Below are positions 1 through 8,558 of a stretch of 60,948 nucleotides of DNA, one piece after another. Within the stretch, counting starts at the first letter, position 1; each line of letters starts with the position of its first letter. Where the stretch lies: NCBI RefSeq assembly GCF_900142085.1, contig NZ_FQZQ01000024.1:1-60948 (forward strand). The letters are read 5' to 3'. The stretch comes from Shimia gijangensis. Lineage in GTDB: Bacteria; Pseudomonadota; Alphaproteobacteria; Rhodobacterales; Rhodobacteraceae. The notes below the pieces were generated by a model. That model searched no databases. It was given only the letters and a program-made list of their open reading frames with translations, and was not told the DNA's origin. Position numbers and translations under genes: made by a program.

Positions 1-292
1 ATTGGCAGGGAATTGAAACAACCAACCCTGATCAGCAGGAGCGAAAAGTAGCTTAAACTACGCCAGATCCTGTCCAACAAATGGGGAGTAGCTCATTATG
101 AGGAAGGTGGGGTCAGAACACCGGTTACGTATAGTTTGTTACCCAACCGGAAACACTTGGGATTCAGCCTACCACTGTTTGACTGGCTATTTTGGAGCGC
201 GTCATTATCGGACAAGGACTTAATACTCGGATTGACCACGGTTTCTCTTCCCTCAGCTCTTGTCTGCTATCAATCGACCGAAACCCTGAAAC
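1..292. other. gene-free left edge
   Basis: I see no convincing gene in the first 292 bases. Short open frames at the very edge run only 16-18 codons before a stop. The stretch around 60-110 has the look of an insertion-sequence end, but I cannot pair it with a second end, so this is a guess. The stop of the helicase gene on the minus strand lies at 293, and no T-tailed hairpin is evident downstream of it. Confidence 0.4.
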
Positions 293-2134
293 TTATAGGT
301 AGGAAACTTGATCTTTCCTGAACAGTCCTGCGTCAATCAACTCTGCTCCTGCCGCCTTGGCATCTATAGAGAAAAACAAAACTCGCAAATTCACTTCAGC
401 ACGAGAGAAGCAAACGTAAGCGAGTTTTTCTGTTAGCTCTCGTTGCCGATCCGTTGGTTGACCAGCAACATTCGGTGTGAGGAACTTCGAAAAACTATAT
501 GTGTTCCAGTTCGCTTCTATATCATCGATCATAACAAGGACGTTTTCGTACTCTTCTCCTTTTGCACCGTGCTGCGTGCTAAACGGAGAACTCTCGTCGA
601 GAAAACTAAAGTAGCGCTCCAGCTCTTCGGTCCCCAGCTCAAAAAACTCATCGGCCAGCCAGTCGCCTTTCTCACGTTGATGATCCTCCATATCTCGATC
701 AAATTCTTCCCGAGGTTTACGGTCCATTTGATACGCAAGCCGTTCAGATATTGTACACAGATCATTGTCGTGACAATATTCAAGCACCTCCTTCACAGAC
801 CGGGTTTCCCACATCTCTCTGAGTTTTTCGGTGTGTTGCACAGCGTGATCTAGCATCGCTTTCAGCGATTTGCTCTTGTTCTTCCCCGTATCGGAGAAAG
901 CGGGACTAATCCGACGCAGCGTTTCTATGATCCTCTTCGCATCGCCCTTTCGGGAGGCCTCAACGAGTTCAAAAACTCCATCCACGAAAGGCTTAAAAAG
1001 ATAGTGGGTGCCATCTTCGTAGACAGATTGTGAACGCGAGGATGAATAAGTACCGGTGAACAGAGAGTGGATATTTTTAAAGTCCAATCTCCGTGCAATC
1101 ATACGCCTGGCCAAAAACAGGTTTTTCACGGACGGCAGGTTTTCCCATCCCCATTGCGCAACAGCATTTGTGTACTTCGAAGTAACATCATCAAGCTGTT
1201 CAACTGTATATGTGTTTCTTGGTCCAGAAGGATCAGGTGCCTGAACAACTGTGATTTCAACGCTTCCTTCGATTTCTATGTTCTTGCCTCCTGGTACTTG
1301 CTGCAAGTCCGACCTGAAGTTATTGAGAAGATCGATTACCGACGTCGAACATCGAAAGTTCTCTTCCTTGGGTATTATCTCTGCACCCTCCGGCCCCGAG
1401 AAGCCTCCCGCACGTTTGTCGTAGATTTGCTGCATCGGGTCGCCAAAATACCCAATTAACGGAAGGCCATCCTTTGCGCATATTGCGTTCAATGCGGCCA
1501 TTACTTGAGGGAAAGTGTCCTGCGCTTCATCGACAAAGAAAAATGGGTATTTGAACCCAAGACCTTTTCGCAAGATCGGCCTGTTGGAGATTAGAAACGA
1601 AGCAACATCGATAACGTCGTCATGGTTCAGGATGCACTGGGCGTAGTCACTTATCGCCGTTTCCTCATATCTGACCTTTGGCTCCTCTTTGAGCGCTTCC
1701 AACTCTTGCGACAGCCTTTGAACCTTTTCCCGTGCGTTTCTCGCTCTTTGGGAGGTTCCGCCGTTATCATCCTTTTGCGCTTTTGCAATGTGCCTCGGGA
1801 TTACATCCTCGCAAAGTGCTTCCCGCATTGCATTTTGAAATCGAAAAATCTCGCCCCACAAAAACCCATGAAGGGTGGTCACCAGAAAAAGATCATCAAA
1901 TCCGAGTTTGGAAGAAATCACATCGACAGCACGGTTGGTATAGGTGATGCATACGACGCGTTGCCCGTTTTTTCGGAGTTCTTTTCCATGTTTGTCACGT
2001 ATTTTTTTTAGAGCTTCGACGAGCGATGTGGTTTTTCCCGAACCAGCACCAGCAATTACAGAAAACGATTTTTCGTCAGAGATACACTCGACAATTCTTC
2101 TGTCTGCCTCTGTCGGCTTCAGAACAGTTTCCAT
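293..2134 (-). CDS. UvrD/Rep-type helicase, Gabija GajB-like
   Basis: A superfamily 1 helicase of 613 residues. Visible motifs in order are Walker A AGAGSGKTT (about 28-36), motif Ia CITYTNRAV (62-70), TLHGF (87-91), the DEAQD Walker B box (202-206), GDPMQQIYD, the HGAKGEEYENV motif near the C-terminus and a motif-VI-like YVCFSRAE. GajB partners in Gabija defence are UvrD-like and act with an OLD-family nuclease on foreign or damaged DNA; that role is inferred here from the neighbour. The ATG (2132-2134) abuts the stop of the upstream OLD gene (2135-2137), and an AGGAGG ribosome site (2139-2144) lies inside that gene's end, so translation is probably coupled. It is longer than the roughly 500-residue GajB of Bacillus. 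The alternative is a helicase of another class 2 OLD pair. Confidence 0.8.
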   Translation of the reverse strand: METVLKPTEADRRIVECISDEKSFSVIAGAGSGKTTSLVEALKKIRDKHGKELRKNGQRVVCITYTNRAVDVISSKLGFDDLFLVTTLHGFLWGEIFRFQNAMREALCEDVIPRHIAKAQKDDNGGTSQRARNAREKVQRLSQELEALKEEPKVRYEETAISDYAQCILNHDDVIDVASFLISNRPILRKGLGFKYPFFFVDEAQDTFPQVMAALNAICAKDGLPLIGYFGDPMQQIYDKRAGGFSGPEGAEIIPKEENFRCSTSVIDLLNNFRSDLQQVPGGKNIEIEGSVEITVVQAPDPSGPRNTYTVEQLDDVTSKYTNAVAQWGWENLPSVKNLFLARRMIARRLDFKNIHSLFTGTYSSSRSQSVYEDGTHYLFKPFVDGVFELVEASRKGDAKRIIETLRRISPAFSDTGKNKSKSLKAMLDHAVQHTEKLREMWETRSVKEVLEYCHDNDLCTISERLAYQMDRKPREEFDRDMEDHQREKGDWLADEFFELGTEELERYFSFLDESSPFSTQHGAKGEEYENVLVMIDDIEANWNTYSFSKFLTPNVAGQPTDRQRELTEKLAYVCFSRAEVNLRVLFFSIDAKAAGAELIDAGLFRKDQVSYL

Positions 2135-4231
2135 TCATACCTCCTCGGCATTCTGGCATAGTTGTCCATCCAACCAGACCAGACCTTCAGAGATGTATTG
2201 CGGAACGTTCCAGGGAAGCTGCGCGACGCCAGTGTTGGCACCTTCTTCTTCATCATGCTGTTGAGGCGGCTCGTAAGCCAGCACATTCATCGCAAACTCG
2301 GTTTTTTTGAATGTGGAGCTTTTGATACGTTTCCAGACATCTCTATGCAGGGCGGCAAGATCGTCTGGTAGATCAATATCAATGCTCAATGCATCGTTTC
2401 GAAATAGGTCAAGGTTCTCATAAACGAAAGCTTCCTCAAGTGTCCTTCCGTGGAAAATTTGCGCTTGTCCTCCCACATCTATCGAGACAGGCGTTTGATA
2501 GCTGATGAAACGCATTCCGTCAGCCTGCTCACGATCCGCTTTCGTTTTGGCGGCGAGTGTTTTTACGCTGCTATCATCGAAAAAGTAACCAAGAGTAGCA
2601 TTCGAGGACACCGCATTGTCTGCTGTTGCAATACAGTTTTTGCGACTATTTGCAGGGTCAACAGAATCGATATCAGTGATGATAAGGTAGGGAATCTCCA
2701 GGAATTCCAGCAATCCGGCAAAACGCATTCCGTACGCCCCACCTACCTCGAGAACGGTCAAATATTTTTTGTTTAGGCTATTGGCTGAAAAATCGATCAT
2801 GCGAGGCAACAGAAGCTTTTCAACCGACCCTTCAACTAGAATGGCCGCATCTGAAAAGAAAAGGTCGCAATGGGTAAGGCGTAAATACTTCTTCAAGAAG
2901 GAAAGAGCCACTTCTGGTGAGACAATTTCTCCATCCAAATCGATTGGCTCCGGCTGAAACTGAGCGAGACTGTGCACTGTGGTTCCATGGAATGTTTCAC
3001 CGTTTTGAGCATCATTGACGGACTTGCGGCGGAAGTACCGAATTTTGGAAAAATCAACAGTATCGAGAATGTGTGAAGAGTGTGTAGTGACAGCGAGCTG
3101 TGGGGTGCTTTCGCCGTCTGGCGTGCCTTCAGTCAACACATCCCACATTTGACGAATAAACGTCTGCTGAACTTGAGCGTGGAGGTGAACTTCAGGTTCT
3201 TCGACAAAAATCACCTGACATAGCGGGCGGTCTTCCTCGGTTGCAAGCCATTGTCTGTAGAAATGATCAATTTGAATTGCCATGAAAACGAGGTTCTTGA
3301 ACCCCAGTCCATTATAGGCTTCGGGAAGCTCATGGCTCGTGTTGGCGTCTACGTAGTATAGCTCTGTGTTCCCGCGCAATGCGTCTTCCGAACTCAACGT
3401 TGAAACAACCTTCATGGCGCGATCATTGTCGGAAGGAAGCCCAAGCCCACCAATCATTGTCATCAAAGGTGCAAAGCGTTGAGTGTAATGGCTGGTCAGG
3501 TTTTCGTTGTTCTGCTCGATGATGGCTATCGCTTCCTCGGCCAGTTCCGCTTGCTCAAGATTGCGTCTGTAGTAGGTCGCAAACGCTTCGGAGAGCCTGT
3601 TGCTCCTTGCAGCATTCTCGTCATCGATGTTTCGCTGTGCGTCGACAAAATCGACACGCACCAGTGAGCTAAGAATTTTCTTTCCATCTTTCGGGTCCAG
3701 TGGCGTTGGCAGCGGATCGTTGTCCGTGCGCTCCAACGACGAAAACTGCACACTAAAGTGCTTTCTCAAATTCCCTTCAAAATCCAGAAAGTGACTTAGC
3801 GTTCGTTTTCGAGCGCCATCCTGAGCCGCTGGAAAGGCCAAATCATACTGCCTCCAGAGTTCTTTGGCGTCATCAACCGTTAGCGAACACCGAATTCCGA
3901 TTTCGGAAAAATCTGTCGATAGAGTTGTTGCAAGGGCGAAAACCCGCCCGAACGAAACCGCGTTGGGATCAACTTTGAACCAGAGATCGAGCTCAATCGA
4001 CGGTAGGCTTTGCCCTTCGTCATTCACGTAAGCATCAATCGCTGATATACTGCTGACCGAAAAATCGTGTATCTTGAAGTCGCGATTTCCTAGAAAACTT
4101 CGCATAACGGCGGTCGCCGAAGTTTTCCCACTGTTGTTTGGACCAACAAACACAGTCTCTTTCTCTTCGAAATCCAGATCGATGCTTTTCAGTCGGCGAA
4201 AATTTCTTACGGAGATGCTGTATAAGCGCAT
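2135..4231 (-). CDS. OLD-family ATPase/TOPRIM nuclease, Gabija GajA-like
   Basis: A 698-residue overcoming-lysogenization-defect (OLD) family protein. The N-terminal ABC-type ATPase shows Walker A GPNNSGKT (30-37), a signature-like loop YNGLGFKN (306-313), Walker B VFVEEPEVHLH (about 341-351) and an H-loop TTHSSH (382-387). The C-terminal TOPRIM domain shows the glutamate in LVEGSVEK (about E468) and an IITDIDS motif (D520/D522), which bind metal in this family. GajA is a sequence-specific nicking nuclease controlled by nucleotide levels. It is first of two genes with the helicase, in the order gajA-gajB as in Gabija. A short inverted repeat (agcctc...gaggct, 4235-4256) and the presumed promoter lie upstream; an IS21 element begins only 150 bases further. 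It looks complete. Confidence 0.82.
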   Translation of the reverse strand: MRLYSISVRNFRRLKSIDLDFEEKETVFVGPNNSGKTSATAVMRSFLGNRDFKIHDFSVSSISAIDAYVNDEGQSLPSIELDLWFKVDPNAVSFGRVFALATTLSTDFSEIGIRCSLTVDDAKELWRQYDLAFPAAQDGARKRTLSHFLDFEGNLRKHFSVQFSSLERTDNDPLPTPLDPKDGKKILSSLVRVDFVDAQRNIDDENAARSNRLSEAFATYYRRNLEQAELAEEAIAIIEQNNENLTSHYTQRFAPLMTMIGGLGLPSDNDRAMKVVSTLSSEDALRGNTELYYVDANTSHELPEAYNGLGFKNLVFMAIQIDHFYRQWLATEEDRPLCQVIFVEEPEVHLHAQVQQTFIRQMWDVLTEGTPDGESTPQLAVTTHSSHILDTVDFSKIRYFRRKSVNDAQNGETFHGTTVHSLAQFQPEPIDLDGEIVSPEVALSFLKKYLRLTHCDLFFSDAAILVEGSVEKLLLPRMIDFSANSLNKKYLTVLEVGGAYGMRFAGLLEFLEIPYLIITDIDSVDPANSRKNCIATADNAVSSNATLGYFFDDSSVKTLAAKTKADREQADGMRFISYQTPVSIDVGGQAQIFHGRTLEEAFVYENLDLFRNDALSIDIDLPDDLAALHRDVWKRIKSSTFKKTEFAMNVLAYEPPQQHDEEEGANTGVAQLPWNVPQYISEGLVWLDGQLCQNAEEV

Positions 4232-4381
4232 TCAAAGCCTCGTATACTATTGAGGCTACAGTATCACCATTGGGGACACTTAAAAAGTGAATTACGAGTG
4301 CTTTAATCTATTTCGAGTTGCGAATCTCTACATCCCGCGGCAGAATTTCCGGTGAGACCGAAGGTGCCCATTTTTTGTGCC

Positions 4382-4409
4382 TGTCAACGGCGGTGTAAAA
4401 ACCTGCCAC
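4382..4409 (+). repeat. IS21 left terminal inverted repeat
   Basis: It starts TGTCAACGGCGG and shares GGCGG, GTAAAA and GCCAC blocks with the reverse complement of 6814-6841. A second copy of the pattern (ggcggagtaaaagtaggcc, about 4413-4431) follows directly. Confidence 0.75.
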
Positions 4410-4446
4410 CGTGGCGGAGTAAAAGTAGGCCATTTTGGTGCGAGCA

Positions 4447-4509
4447 CCTTGGAGCGTGCAGCCATCAAATAGCAAGCACGTTCCAAGGCGCATTGGCCGC
4501 CAGGCCAAT
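4447..4509 (-). other. two hairpins downstream of istB
   Basis: Two dyads lie between the istB stop and the IS left end. The first, as read from istB, is attggcc/ggccaat (4492-4509, 4-base loop). The second is ccttggagcgtgc pairing with gcacgttccaagg (4447-4459 and 4476-4488, 12 of 13). Neither has a T-tract on the minus strand. They may stabilise or terminate the istAB transcript, or shield it from outside transcription. Confidence 0.5.
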
Positions 4510-4519
4510 TATTCATTTG

Positions 4520-5284
4520 TCAATTTGAAGGGTTTGCGAGGCGTTCGCGGCTTTGTTTCAGGCGATAGCTTTCGCCGTTCATCTCCAGGATGTTGACGTG
4601 GTGTGTGAGCCGGTCGAGCAATGCGCCGGTGAGACGTTCGGTGCCGAAGGTTTCCGTCCATTCTTCGAACGGCAAATTGCTGGTGATCAATGTGGAGCCT
4701 CGTTCGTAACGCTGTGAGATCAGCTCGAACAGAAGTTCTGCGCCGGTCTTGCTGAGCGGCACAAAGCCCAACTCATCAATAATCAACAACTTCACCTTGG
4801 CCAATTGCCGCTGACGAAGCAGCAGGCGCTTCTCGTCTCTGGCTTCCATCAGTTCATTGACCAACGCCGCCGCTGTTACAAAGGCCACCGGCAGTCCCTT
4901 TTGACAAGCCGCAAGGCCCAGCCCGAGCGCGACGTGGGTTTTGCCAGTGCCAGAGGGGCCGAGGGCGATGACATTCTCCTGGCGTTCAATCCACTCACAG
5001 CGGGCCAGCTCCAGTACCATCATCTTGTTCAACGAAGGCATGGCTTTGAAGTCGAAACTATCAAGGCTTTTGACGGCCGGAAACTTTGCAGACTTGATCC
5101 TGCGCTCCACCATGCGGCGTTCCCGGTCGATCAGTTCCAGCTCCGTCAGCCGGGCCAGATAGCGCACATGGTCCACACCTTCGGCGGCACAGATACGTGC
5201 CTGCTTGTCATGCTCACGCAGGAACGTCGGCAGGCGCAGGGTCTTGAGGTGATGGGCCAGCAGCAGCTCTGGTGCATCTGTCAT
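4520..5284 (-). CDS. istB: IstB helper ATPase of IS21
   Basis: A 254-residue AAA+ ATPase related to DnaC that assists the IstA transposase in target selection. Visible are Walker A GPSGTGKTH (about 109-117), Walker B LLIIDELGF, and the conserved GSTLITSNLPFEEW segment, all typical of IstB. The length matches the family (about 245-265). It overlaps istA by four bases (ATGA at 5281-5284), so it is translationally coupled. It appears intact. Confidence 0.92.
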   Translation of the reverse strand: MTDAPELLLAHHLKTLRLPTFLREHDKQARICAAEGVDHVRYLARLTELELIDRERRMVERRIKSAKFPAVKSLDSFDFKAMPSLNKMMVLELARCEWIERQENVIALGPSGTGKTHVALGLGLAACQKGLPVAFVTAAALVNELMEARDEKRLLLRQRQLAKVKLLIIDELGFVPLSKTGAELLFELISQRYERGSTLITSNLPFEEWTETFGTERLTGALLDRLTHHVNILEMNGESYRLKQSRERLANPSN

Positions 5285-6786
5285 GCCTCACCTCCCGCCA
5301 GCAAGCTCATGTAGGAGGATGCGGATGTTGTGGCGATATTGGTTCTGGGCAGGAACGGGTAAACATCCAAATCCAGCCGAGGCGGGCGTCGTTCCACCCG
5401 GCACAACAACAGATGCTTGATGGCGTCGAAGCTGATCGCACCCATTCGCAGGGCATCCCTGATGGCCAGATGCAGGACCTCGATCTCGAAGCGTTCCAGC
5501 AGGCGCAACACCTGCACGTACTCACGCTTGCCTGCGTTGCCTTGCCGGGCTTCCAACAACCGCTGAAGTGTGGCGAAGGCTTCTGGCAGCTCCCAGTTTT
5601 GCAATGGGGCGGCCTGATCAAAGGACATGATCTTGCGCTCGATCAGGCGCAGGTAATGTACTGGGTCAAACACCATATCACCTGTGTCATAAGAGCGGGG
5701 ATGGTCTGCGATGATCTCTGCCGCGCAGCCGATCACAACACGATCCACGAAGCCTTTGATCCAGACCTCGCGGTGACCGAAGGCCACGGGTACAGAGTAA
5801 TCATTGCCGCGATAACGCACGACGGATGTCGACGTTACCTGACTGCTTTGCAGATCGCAGGCTTCAAAAGGCGCGACTGGCAGGGGGCGCATCGCCAGCA
5901 AGTCCGCTTCCAGGCGGTCAGCAATGCTGATCTTGTGACCGCGCAGGATGTCGGCCTGCCGTTTGCGGCATTGCTCCTCCAAATACTCGTTGAACGCATC
6001 CCAAGTGGCGAAGCGTGGTATCGGCACCATGAAGTTGCGCCGTCCGTAGCCAACCAGACCTTCGACCTTGCCTTTGTCGTTACCCTTGCCTGGGCGGCCA
6101 TACCGGTCCCCAATCACGTAATGCGACAGCATCGCGCTGAACCGCTGCGTGCGATTGCGGGTGCCATCCGGCATGATCTTGGCCACCAGGCAACGGTCAT
6201 TGTCGTAAAGGATGGAACGCGGCACTGCGCCGAAGAAGGCAAAGGCATGCACATGCCCGTCAAGCCAGGCTTCAGTGTTAGCAGCAGGGTAGGCACGAAT
6301 ATAACAGGCATCGCTGTGCGGCAGATCAAAGGCGAAGAAGTACGCCTTCTGCTCTATCCCGCCAATGACAACCAGCGCTTCGCCAAAATCCGCCTGCCCA
6401 TACCCCGGAGGATGGCTCAGCGGCACAAACATCTCCTTGCCGCTGCGCTTCCTGGCACGCACATAATCTTTTACAATCGTATAACCACCATCAAACCCGC
6501 ATTCGTCGCGCAACCGCGCAAAGATCCGTTTGGCTGTGTGTCGCTGTTTGCGTGGCCGGGCCTTGTCTTCAGATAACCACTGGTCAATCTGGCCTGTGTA
6601 AGGATCAAGCTTGGGGCGCTTGATCGGCGCAGTCCGCCGATAACCTGGCGGTTCGGAATACGCCAACATCTTCGAAACACTATCTCGGCTGATCCCAAAA
6701 TCCCGAGCAATCTGACGCCCGCTCAAACCTTCCTCATAGTGAGCGTGACGAACCTTCAAATACAAATCCACGGTGAATATCCCCAA
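5281..6786 (-). CDS. istA: IstA transposase of IS21
   Basis: A 501-residue DDE transposase. The N-terminus carries a helix-turn-helix (EGLSGRQIARDFGISRDSV, about 18-36) that binds the terminal repeats. The central rve-type catalytic domain starts near GYGQADFGEALV (first Asp) and contains SILYDNDRC (second Asp region), with a VEGLVGYGRRNFMVP segment holding the Glu. The C-terminal part contains the strand VVRYRGNDYSVP seen in many IS21 transposases. Length and order with istB are normal. The start lies 28 bases inside the right terminal repeat. Confidence 0.92.
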   Translation of the reverse strand: MGIFTVDLYLKVRHAHYEEGLSGRQIARDFGISRDSVSKMLAYSEPPGYRRTAPIKRPKLDPYTGQIDQWLSEDKARPRKQRHTAKRIFARLRDECGFDGGYTIVKDYVRARKRSGKEMFVPLSHPPGYGQADFGEALVVIGGIEQKAYFFAFDLPHSDACYIRAYPAANTEAWLDGHVHAFAFFGAVPRSILYDNDRCLVAKIMPDGTRNRTQRFSAMLSHYVIGDRYGRPGKGNDKGKVEGLVGYGRRNFMVPIPRFATWDAFNEYLEEQCRKRQADILRGHKISIADRLEADLLAMRPLPVAPFEACDLQSSQVTSTSVVRYRGNDYSVPVAFGHREVWIKGFVDRVVIGCAAEIIADHPRSYDTGDMVFDPVHYLRLIERKIMSFDQAAPLQNWELPEAFATLQRLLEARQGNAGKREYVQVLRLLERFEIEVLHLAIRDALRMGAISFDAIKHLLLCRVERRPPRLDLDVYPFLPRTNIATTSASSYMSLLAGGEA

Positions 6787-6813
6787 GCCCTCCCATCAAA
6801 TGAAAGGGCAAAA

Positions 6814-6841
6814 GTGGCCGACTTTTACGCCGCCCGCGACA
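6814..6841 (-). repeat. IS21 right terminal inverted repeat
   Basis: Read on the minus strand it begins TGTCGCGGGCGGCGTAAAA and matches the left end over 21 of 28 positions. Outside it, 6858-6871 (accgtggccgagta) resembles the left-end internal segment 4408-4421 at 13 of 14 bases in direct orientation. Confidence 0.7.
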
Positions 6842-6998
6842 ACACAATGCCGCCGCTACCGTGGCCGAGTATTGCTCCGCCGATTACATATTCGTACTTT
6901 CCATCTGTTTCATCGCCCCCTCCAATCATGTTTCAAGCCCGTGCACAAAAGTAACCGTCAAACCGCAGCTATTCGAAAACGTCATTCAGTTTGAGCTT

Positions 6999-7027
6999 GG
7001 GTTTTCAAATTGACGCTTTGAAAACCC
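6999..7027 (-). terminator. hairpin after the AAA+ ATPase gene
   Basis: A perfect 11-bp stem (gggttttcaaa, 6999-7009; tttgaaaaccc, 7017-7027) with a 7-base loop starts four bases beyond the stop of the ATPase gene at 7031. There is no T-run on the minus strand, so it may be a Rho-type 3' stabiliser or weak terminator rather than a classical intrinsic one. Confidence 0.5.
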
Positions 7028-7030
7028 TTC

Positions 7031-8275
7031 CTAGGCACGACCCACTTCACTCTGCCCAAAATCAACCAGAATTCGGATCAACTCTTTTGATCTTCTCAGG
7101 CTGGCATGCTGTGAGAAATCGTTGATCAACATCTCATGGTCCGCCATCGTGAGCGGGATCATTCTTTGATCTACGCCGCGCTCCTCGGCATAGGCCGCAT
7201 GCATTGATCGCAGGATCGCGGGAAGCTGGCTGTGTGTCGGCGTCTCCATCTTGTATACAACACAACGACTCCGCAGCGGCTCCGGAATGCGCTCGATGTA
7301 ATTAGCTGTGAACACCCAGCTAATTGTTGAGCAGTCGGTCGTCGTCGACAGAAACTTGTCACGGTAGGTTCTTGCATCTGTTGGCTCGGTCAGTAGCAGA
7401 AGCTCTGAATAGATGTCGCCATTTTGCGAGGGGCGCACCTTGTCGATTTCATCCACAACCAGAATTGGGTTCAGGACTCCTTGCTTGAGAACAGCCGTCG
7501 TCATGACGCTGGGTAATGCGCTGCTCCATCCGGCGGATACGCCGAAGATCTGTGAGTCATTGTGACCTGCGACGGAGACAATCTCGGGCGCAACACCAAG
7601 ACCCTCAAGCATGGCCCGCACCATGGTGGTTTTACCAACACCCGGTTCCCCAAGAATGATGGTCGGGCGAATTCGAATGATGTCGTCGCCAAGAGCAAAG
7701 CCTCGCCGCATTTCCCCCAGAAGCCCTTCAATCACGTCACCTGCGTTCGGAAACCGCGATTTGACGGCTACCGCATTCGCCAGTGCCTCTCGGTCGAAGT
7801 GGGCCACATCATCAATTACAAATAGCTTTTCGCATTTGTTCAAACCGGATCGGACAGAACGCGGTAGATCTGACTTATTTCGGGCACCCGTAATGTAACG
7901 CCGCTCGGGCTCTTTTCCTTCTTCAGGCAACGGAACCTTCAACGCTTCAATAATTGTGTTGAACTCTTCTTCGTCGGTGACCCGCAACAGGCGCCTCAAC
8001 AAAGACATCGGTTCTCCGACATTGTCGTGGCCGTCCGCCTTCCACGCCTTGAAATAGCGTTCTTCCAAGGCCCTGGCCCAATCCTCATCCTCGTGCCAGC
8101 GAAAGTGATCCAAGGTCTCTCGGAGTTGCTGGCGTTTGCTGGCTGTTTGGATCGCGGTCTCAACAAGCTGGAAATCCAGATGGTCCCAACCTTCGAAGAG
8201 GTCCTTTAGTACTGAGAATTTCAATGGGCCCAGAACCTCAAGTCGCTTCAGTTCAGTTTTAAGATCTTTGTCCAT
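7031..8275 (-). CDS. Lon-like AAA+ ATPase lacking a protease domain
   Basis: 414 residues from the chosen start. The AAA+ core resembles that of Lon: Walker A GEPGVGKTT (about 209-217), AGHNDSQIFG, LNPILVVDEIDKV (Walker B), ELLLLTEP, a sensor-1 asparagine in WVFTAN, and PEPLRSRC with candidate arginine fingers. Lon has the same order but carries a Ser-Lys protease domain that is absent here; the chain ends about 90 residues after sensor 1. The first 200 residues are helical and not recognised. Start: ATG at 8275 has GAGG six bases upstream; the ATG at 8296 (seven residues longer) lacks a ribosome site and lies eight bases after the CCA of the tRNA-like gene. Role unknown; the context is a defence-like island. 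Confidence 0.72.
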   Translation of the reverse strand: MDKDLKTELKRLEVLGPLKFSVLKDLFEGWDHLDFQLVETAIQTASKRQQLRETLDHFRWHEDEDWARALEERYFKAWKADGHDNVGEPMSLLRRLLRVTDEEEFNTIIEALKVPLPEEGKEPERRYITGARNKSDLPRSVRSGLNKCEKLFVIDDVAHFDREALANAVAVKSRFPNAGDVIEGLLGEMRRGFALGDDIIRIRPTIILGEPGVGKTTMVRAMLEGLGVAPEIVSVAGHNDSQIFGVSAGWSSALPSVMTTAVLKQGVLNPILVVDEIDKVRPSQNGDIYSELLLLTEPTDARTYRDKFLSTTTDCSTISWVFTANYIERIPEPLRSRCVVYKMETPTHSQLPAILRSMHAAYAEERGVDQRMIPLTMADHEMLINDFSQHASLRRSKELIRILVDFGQSEVGRA

Positions 8276-8303
8276 GTTTGCCTCGTGCAATGCCATGTGG
8301 AAT

Positions 8304-8394
8304 TGGTAGGAGGCATCGGACTCGAACCGACTCGTGCACTCTAATCTGGAGCTACAGGGATATAAGTCCCGCCCGCATACCCATGCTGCCTCCC
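8304..8394 (-). tRNA. atypical class II tRNA-like gene (Sec/allo-tRNA-like shape)
   Basis: 91 nt on the minus strand. The 5' GGGAGGC pairs with 3' GCCTCCT, followed by A and an encoded CCA. The T-arm is GTCGG-TTCGAGT-CCGAT, with a canonical TTCGA loop. An extra pair (A8 with U80) would give an 8-bp acceptor and 4-bp T-stem. The D-arm is a 4-bp stem GCAT/ATGC closing only GGGT, a four-base loop like that of bacterial tRNA-Sec. The anticodon arm is GGGA/TCCC around CTTATA(T); read as a 7-base loop the anticodon is UAU, but a 5-bp stem then holds an A-C mismatch. The variable arm is GCTC/GAGT with a 7-base loop. It may be a functional allo-tRNA, a mobile-element tRNA, or a decayed tRNA. The anticodon is uncertain. 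Confidence 0.55.
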
Positions 8395-8405
8395 GAAAAT
8401 CGGGT

Positions 8406-8424
8406 TATCGGATGGAAACCGATA
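8406..8424. other. hairpin 5' of the tRNA-like gene
   Basis: A perfect 6-bp dyad tatcgg/ccgata (8406-8411, 8419-8424) lies 12 bases upstream of the tRNA-like 5' end. A second dyad, cccga/tcggg (8392-8404), overlaps the first three tRNA bases. They could be a processing signal, an operator or the end of the upstream transcript. Confidence 0.35.
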
Positions 8425-8558
8425 TTCGTTGGCAGGATGATGTGAGCAGGAAGGGCATGAGATTGGTCTTTGTTCTTGCGTTTTGTTGCTGAGTGGCTTT
8501 GGCGATCAAGTGGCTCGCAACCTAGAGAGATAAACTCTGGGTAAGGTCGGTCGCCGTT

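Larger units (their letters stand above)
4382..6841 (-). mobile_element. IS21-family insertion sequence (complete)
   Basis: About 2.46 kb carrying istA and istB on the minus strand with a four-base ATGA overlap, the layout of the IS21 family. I place the ends by matching termini: left 4382-4409 begins TGTCAACGGCGGTGTAAAA and right 6814-6841, reverse-complemented, begins TGTCGCGGGCGGCGTAAAA; 21 of 28 positions agree. A second related repeat sits inside the left end (about 4413-4437), as expected for IS21 multiple terminal repeats. The flanking bases (left ...ttgtgcc, right acacaat...) show no clear direct duplication. Both reading frames are intact, so the element could be active. Confidence 0.85.

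Noticed and set aside
1..110. End of an IS3-like element at the left edge
   Set aside because: The general look fits, but there is no matching second end or recognisable transposase tail.
5272..6576. 434-codon open frame opposite istA
   Set aside because: It lies fully antisense to the transposase and shows no known motifs or ribosome site.
8304..8394. Acceptor piece of a split tmRNA
   Set aside because: No tag-coding piece or pseudoknot region is near, and the anticodon-like arm and variable arm fit a full tRNA better.
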